DNA of 16,378 bases. Origin: Thalassiosira profunda (Eukaryota; Bacillariophyta; Thalassiosirophyceae; Thalassiosirales; Thalassiosiraceae). The notes under the pieces were generated by a model. That model did no database searches and was not told where the DNA came from. It was given only the letters and a program-made list of their open reading frames with translations. A program made the translations under genes and the position numbers. The stretch is taken from positions 1 to 16,378 of the forward strand of contig JALLAP010001037.1 in NCBI GenBank assembly GCA_036939355.1. Direction: 5' to 3'. Shown piece after piece: positions 16,358 to 16,378 of the stretch (its first letter is position 1; every line of letters starts with the position of its first letter).

Positions 16358-16378
16358 ATGAAGCTCGCCATCCTCGCC
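16358..16378 (+). CDS. 5' end of a gene paralogous to the cysteine-rich protein (truncated by window)
   Basis: ACCACCATG followed by six more codons, reading MKLAILA, up to the last base of the window. These 21 nt are identical to the first 21 nt of the - strand cysteine-rich gene, and the preceding C-rich leader is similar as well. It therefore probably begins a second member of the same secreted family, arranged head-to-head. Only the signal-peptide start is visible. Confidence 0.55.

Overview
The window looks like nuclear DNA of a centric diatom, most likely Thalassiosira or a close relative. This is inferred from four things: a BspA-type LRR_5 protein of the kind expanded in Thalassiosira, a plastid protein with the diatom/stramenopile ASAFAP-type bipartite presequence, GT-AG introns of 77-178 nt, and compact GC-rich genes on both strands. 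A single N at 12627 shows that this is an assembled scaffold. There are no rRNA or tRNA genes, CRISPR arrays or bacterial operons.

Layout. 1-553 (+): two imperfect copies of a repeat exactly 150 bp apart, then an open terminal exon of an unrecognised gene. 765-1601 (+): COP9 signalosome subunit 8. 2015-3337 (-): 12-repeat LRR_5 protein. 3864-4389: a 0.5-kb foldback element with long decayed inverted repeats and a candidate 8-bp target-site duplication, not previously named as far as I can tell. 4433-5831 (+): 2OG-Fe(II) dioxygenase broken by one frame change. 6184-6831 (-): unknown protein, possibly frame-broken. 7544-8728 (+): low-complexity, probably nuclear protein. 9205-10367 (+): unknown two-exon protein. 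10663-11976 (-): plastid membrane protein with fused DUF3593 and DUF2499 (Ycf49-like) domains. 12372-14415 (+): J-domain co-chaperone with three C-terminal SH3-like repeats; its 5' end is interrupted by a 72-bp duplication around the N, almost certainly an assembly artefact. 14721-15926 (-): five-exon secreted cysteine-rich protein whose later exons each carry a related Cys module. 16358-end (+): the first seven codons of a head-to-head gene identical over 21 nt to the start of the cysteine-rich gene.

The genes do not form a pathway; they are independent eukaryotic units, some sharing bidirectional promoter regions (11977-12371 and 15927-16357). The most interesting items are the foldback element just upstream of the dioxygenase, the exon-modular cysteine-rich secreted family with its inverted neighbour, and the J-domain/SH3-like architecture. 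Splice sites and start codons were read by eye from the sequence; no database search or alignment program was run.
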